Below, piece after piece: positions 59,015 through 64,000 of a stretch of DNA of 64,000 bases. The notes under the pieces were generated by a model. The model was not told the DNA's origin, ran no database searches, and saw only the letters and a list, made by a program, of their open reading frames with translations. Positions within the stretch are counted from its first letter, which is position 1; each line of letters starts with the position of its first letter. The DNA comes from Liolophura sinensis. Taxonomy: Eukaryota > Mollusca > Polyplacophora > Chitonida > Chitonidae. The stretch is taken from the NCBI RefSeq assembly GCF_032854445.1, contig NC_088302.1:7313338-7377337 (forward strand), written 5' to 3'. A program made the translations under genes and the position numbers.

Positions 59015-62000
59015 AAAGTAGCATTAAATTTCTGATTTTGTTGGAGGCAGTGACACTCCAGCAAAACATACAGTGACTTCAGTACATAAGGTTTGCTTGA
59101 GTTGTGTGTAGTGCATTCTTTTTTATAATATATATATATATATATACTACTGATTTTTTACTGTGGGTTTTTGTGAAACCTCAAACATACAAAAGTATTA
59201 ACTCACTAATCTAAATTAGCTCCATGCTAATCCTGAAAAAAAAAGAAAAAAGATCCTTTGCCAACACATGTCAAAGTTATCTTGTATATGAAGCTATATA
59301 TTGTTGTCTGCACATAAAGATGTGGCTACCCTAAAGCTAGGCCTTAATTGCCAACAACCTGAAAGCAGACAGACAGATGCAATGGAGCAAGTTTAATATG
59401 TCAACTGGCTAATATAGCTTATTTACCTGTTGATTGAAGCAGATGCTCTGATATTGGAATAATTTGTTCACACCCGTGTCTAGTATCGCTTTCACTGCAG
59501 CAATATTTTCTGGCTTTGTTTGGAGTTAACTAGGTCAGATTGGTGAACAATACATCCTCTGTGATGAATACCTGCCTGTGTGTATGTCTAGATGTAGTGT
59601 GGTGTGTTGTGTACATGTAGAAGGGTTACGTGTAGATGTGATGATAACCTAGCCGGATAGGTCATCACCCCGGACAGGTAGCTCTATCACAGGTTCGGGT
59701 GTATTTTATGCATGAAACCTTAAAATAAAACCTGATGCCCGCACGCAAATTCATTATGAGAGACAGTACAGATAAGTAATATATAACTTCCCTACATGTA
59801 GGGGGCACAAGGAAGGAAAAGGTGCAGTGTTACTGTGTTCTGATTCATCACATTGTATCAGGCTGAGGACAATCTGATTTAAATGGGTCGTTCTTAGTAA
59901 ATGTACAAAAATAGCTAAAATCCCCATAATATCAAGTTGAGCCAGAATTTCGGAGAATTTTTTTGCAGGGGTCAACCTCTTATACACTTAAGCCAGGCAG
60001 TTTCCCCAACAAAATAACACAGTGTGAAATAAATGACTTACAACTGGTGATTACAAATATTGATGAACACTTTTCTATTCAGCTTTTTATTTTTCCCAGA
60101 TAAAAGTTGTATTGTGTACTATTTTGCTGTGGTAATGAATGTTATAGGTGTCAGATTTCAGTCCTTAACAACTCAACAGACAGCACTATCTGGAATAACA
60201 GTCATTATCAATCTCTCTGTATATCTTTTGGCTCATATATACAAACTACACAAAGATAAAAATAATGAATAATTCAAATTATGTTTCATAAAGCAATAAA
60301 TCTATAGGTTGCCTTACAACATGAACATAACAATCTGACATCCTATCATCAAAGTGAGGCTTATTAGGAGTGACTTGTAAGCACGCTCCCAAAGGCTTCA
60401 CAGGCTTTTACAGTTGACTGGTCAGGTGTCTCCCTTTGTTTTTTTATATGGCGTCATCTGGGCGTATGTTGTCAATCTCTGTGGATCATTTAACAACTTT
60501 AGGCCATGAAATCAGTCTGTTGGAAGCCATATCTGGTGACATTTCAATTAGGGATACACTATAATGTATTCACAATGCAGATTATCCTATGTGTGAATGA
60601 CCGCTAAATGAACATGAATTTTTAGGTGAAAAAAGATGTAAAACAGATATGAAATTTTTTTTTGTACGGAAAGCTATTCTAATTACATGAAAATTAAATT
60701 TTCTTGCTCAAGGTGAACTGAGACATTATAGTGACAGTAGCCCATACAGTAATTATGTGTGGGCCTGTGAATTATCATTATATGTAAACAAGCATGTCAC
60801 AGTGATTCACCTTGTCAACATGATCACCATGGGTGGGCTGTTGCTTACAGCAGGGAAGAAAAAAGGCTCTCAAAAATCACTTGTCATTCTTGACAAGGAG
60901 CAAATTTCATACTTGCACTTGTCTATTAAAGTAATGAAACATGATTTATAAAAGGTGGTCATCCTGAGCAGGTAGAGATTAAACATGTAACTACAGTACT
61001 TTTAGTACTTTGGCTGTTGAAGCATTTTATTACTCCTGCAGTTATGGTCCTCAATAATTTTGCTGTATTTGAATACATTATAGTGGTAGGTACAGTCCAC
61101 AAATTGTTTCCTTAACTGCTAGGTATCTTTATCTCTGCAGAGACGAACATTGAAATAGTATACTTCTGCATTTGTGGAATCCGTTAAAGAGGTTCCTTGA
61201 TATTTGTGTTTCCTCATTTTTGGGTGCCATGTTGTCCTTGCCATTATTATTGTTCTGCTAATCATTGTTTACTAGCCGTCTTGTTAACACTTTTTAGGGA
61301 GCAATCTATCCTTTAAGTAAATCTGTGACATTAACTAGCAGGGCCCATCCTGTTTGTCATTGTTGAGCGAGCCTCTTGGGTAAAAGATTGTTCTTGTGTG
61401 AATTGTGGCATCTCTGGGTGAGGAAGTTTTTTTCACAAATTTGCCCTGGTATACAGTAACATTGGTAAGGTAACTGTTAAACAACTACCAAGGGAACCCT
61501 GACATTTGCTTAGTAACCAATAGCTCAACGAAAACCACATGCCATCTTCCACATATTCTGCTTAACAACGAAAGATTCTTCAGTGTTGATGCTATAGCTT
61601 CTTGCACATTACTAAGCGGTACATGTACCCTCTGACTGCTAGACTTACAATCAATGTTAGAAGTCTGATGATTGGTGTTCTCTGCAGACACCCATTGATT
61701 CAGTGAATTCATGTTGATGTATATTTTGCATATATTCTTGTATATTTGCTTTATGGAAATGTATCAGAATCTTGTTCAATTATAGTACCACAAGACAGTT
61801 GATCCAAGTGAAGGTTTTAATGCAAAGAAGTCTAGATTTCTAGGATTCCATGTAAACAACTTTAATAAAGGATATGAAACACTTGAATCTATTTTTCCAA
61901 GGTAATTAGTAATCAGAAATGGGAAAACAATTTTTAGTTTTTATTTTATGTGAATCTGTTGGAAATCATATATCAAGTATGGAGTTGTACCTGAATATCT

Positions 62001-63590
62001 TTGTGAAATGGACAAACATAATTTTGAAAAGATCAAAGTCTTGGCTTTGTATTCAGCATGTGCTGTATCTGATTGATTATTAAGGACCTGATCTGTGAGG
62101 CCTAGTGGAAAGTCTGTGATATGTTTAGTGAATGTTTCAGAGGGTTTTTGTTTTCACTGAATTTTGCTGATTCTCTTACTGTAACAGGCAAACGCTTATT
62201 TTTTCTGAATGATATAATACCCCCTGAACAGCATGGGCTTATTCAGTGTTTCACATCCTACATGTAATGATGATGTGTGTAGTGAAAGCCTTCATGATTT
62301 ACATAAAAACAGAAATTAACAAGATTGATTTCAGAGTGTGTAAAGTTTTGGTTTTCTTAGATGCATGAGCAAGTAATTGCTCTGGGCATGCATGGACCTC
62401 CAGGTAATAGTTAATGCCAGGAGCTTTGAATGATCAACTGCCCTTAACATGGCACCTGTTACCCAACAAGATGAAGCCCCAAGGACTCACTTGAAAAAAT
62501 AATCATGAGTTTTATTTGCTAGAAGAGCAGAAACTTTACTGACCCTATAACCATAGTGTTTAATTGTGTCAAAGCTTAGTCCTAGGATTTAGCATCAAGC
62601 TCTCCCCATTTACTCATTTGAGGGCACATTGAGTTTTATTGTCACTTGATTGCTTCTGTCTTTGTCCTGGAGCAGCCTGTAGAACACCCAGGGGCAATCC
62701 CCCAGATTCCTAGCCTCTGATCTGATTGTGTAACTACTTCTGAGGCTTCCTCATTTGATAGCTATACTGGTCACAGTCTCTGTATCTGCCCAGTGGTCAG
62801 TCAGTATTGGGTGCTGGGCTTGTTTACTGTGACTGGGTATTATTTGTGGATCATGATGTTGGCCAGCAGTGGCTGTATCAATACTTATCCCTCTATACCT
62901 CAGGGTGATCCCACTTAACCTGCTGGCTGGTATTATCACAGGGACATAATCACTGTTGTCTCACCAGTGTTTACCTTAATAATCAGATTATGCAATGTGT
63001 TCAAGGCCTTATGGGGATAGGTTGAGAAAACAAGGGTGTGAGGCAGTTAAGCAATACAACTGGTGATGCTTGCATGAACAGCAATGACCAAAGGTTAATG
63101 TGTTTTGTATTGAGCATTTGTGGGTTTGAAGTTTGGGTCATTTTAAATGAAGAAGCACAGATGACTTATGCTTATATACATATATACTTGTAATGTCTAA
63201 TTGTAGCATGTCAAACAATATTTCACAGAATCTAATAAGAAAAATGTTAACATATTAGTCTCCAATTTTGAAGTTAACATTGTAAAAAAAGTAAAGAAAT
63301 TGATCATTTGTGGAATCTAAAACGTTAATCAGTATCCTGTAACAAAGAAAGAACATTCTGAAGATGAAATTTTAAGAGAAAAAAAGAACGTTTTCATCAT
63401 AGAAGTATTCTAAAAAAATTTTGCTCATCGGGTAAAGAGAATTGTTCATTTTGTGTCATACAAGTAAATCAATTAGATGATCTCATGGCTAATGTAGAAA
63501 AATGATGAAAAGATGATTAAAATTGCAGAATTTCATATAATTGGTGTTTGTTCAAAGGACACAGACAGTAGTTTTAGAAAAGCAATAACT
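59015..63590. other. Long non-coding stretch
   Basis: An (AT)n microsatellite lies at about 59128-59146. A B-box-like CACAGGTTCGGGTGTA at 59689 could be a SINE relic but has no partner sequence. No exon-like block was recognised to 63590. Confidence 0.3.
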
Positions 63591-63668
63591 GATGATTATT
63601 CATTAGTGAACTTTCTGATGATTATTCATTAGTGAACTTTCTGATGATTATTCATTAGTGAACTTTCT
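63591..63668. repeat. 26-bp tandem repeat, 3 copies
   Basis: Unit GATGATTATTCATTAGTGAA then CTTTCT, three perfect copies at 63591, 63617 and 63643, with a fourth that decays after GA(C)GATG. Confidence 0.95.
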
Positions 63669-64000
63669 GACGATGGATCACGGCATCATACTAATGATTG
63701 ACAAGATACCAAAAAAATTTTTGTTGCCATTTCAGTTTGAAACATTTCACAAGCTATTAAATTTTGACCTTAAGAGTATTCTATTGCCATTTTCTTGCAA
63801 GGCAGGTTTTGAAAGGATGCTTATTTCAATTATTATTTTTGTCTGTTTTTATATAATAACATCTTAAGTTAATTTTTTGAAACTTCAGCATTGAAACATC
63901 TGTTCATTTATGCATATACCAGTTTGTATACTAGTGGTAGTATGTTAAAGAACCAAAATGTTTCCCTGTTGCCATAGACATACTAACAAAAGGCTTACAC
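63669..64000. other. Non-coding stretch to the window end
   Basis: AT-rich. The 69-codon frame at 63658-63867 starts in the tandem repeat and is not supported as a gene. Confidence 0.3.

Noticed and set aside
59689-59704. Additional tRNA-like B-box
   Set aside because: There is no A-box, body or tail to support a SINE or tRNA.
1-64000. LINE, LTR retroelement, transposase or viral genes
   Set aside because: No translated frame shows reverse transcriptase, integrase or transposase motifs; only non-autonomous elements were seen.

Overview
This window looks like nuclear DNA from a marine invertebrate, most likely a lophotrochozoan such as a mollusc or brachiopod. That assignment is an inference. 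It rests on the AT-rich sequence with no prokaryotic gene packing, the very frequent TACATGTA/ACATGTA words, several tRNA-derived SINE families with the SINE-like 3' end AGTACGGCGTAAAACACCAATCAAATAAATAAATAA, and small palindromic MITEs. No bacterial, viral, rRNA, reverse transcriptase or transposase gene could be recognised.

Coding content is sparse. No complete gene can be read. I found a handful of exon-like blocks on the + strand, supported only by splice-site context, an open frame and (in the best case) a local rise in GC. They are at 42-92, 661-748, 4592-4731, 11122-11268, 37955-38010 and 56670-56858. The block at 56670-56858 is the strongest: 63 whole codons, phase 0/0, GC-rich. The pair 42-92 and 661-748 is phase-compatible. 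None of the peptides matched a family I know, so the gene or genes are unnamed. The picture fits long introns of one or more + strand genes, but intergenic DNA is equally possible for much of it.

Repeats dominate the readable content. There are four clear minisatellites: a 54-bp unit x 23 (about 8185-9420), a 33-bp unit x 14 (15358-15819), a 29-bp unit x 12 (about 24934-25284) and a 40-bp unit x 4 (58855-59014). Shorter arrays are a 26-bp x 3 (63591-63668) and a 17-bp x 3.5 (33650-33715). One SINE family has a lysine/serine-like tRNA head and at least ten copies or fragments here. Two other tRNA-headed SINEs (53416-53683 and about 25990-26292) appear to share its 3' tail. Two MITE families with several copies each and two single MITE-like palindromes are also present.

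Nearly all the longer open frames in the window fall in the minisatellites or SINEs and are by-products of repeat structure. I did not find a convincing new biological system. The most thought-provoking items are the 33-bp array, whose variation is almost confined to one codon-sized triplet inside an open frame; the 54-bp array, which carries ten CACGTG E-boxes; and the 3' tail shared by three different SINE heads.
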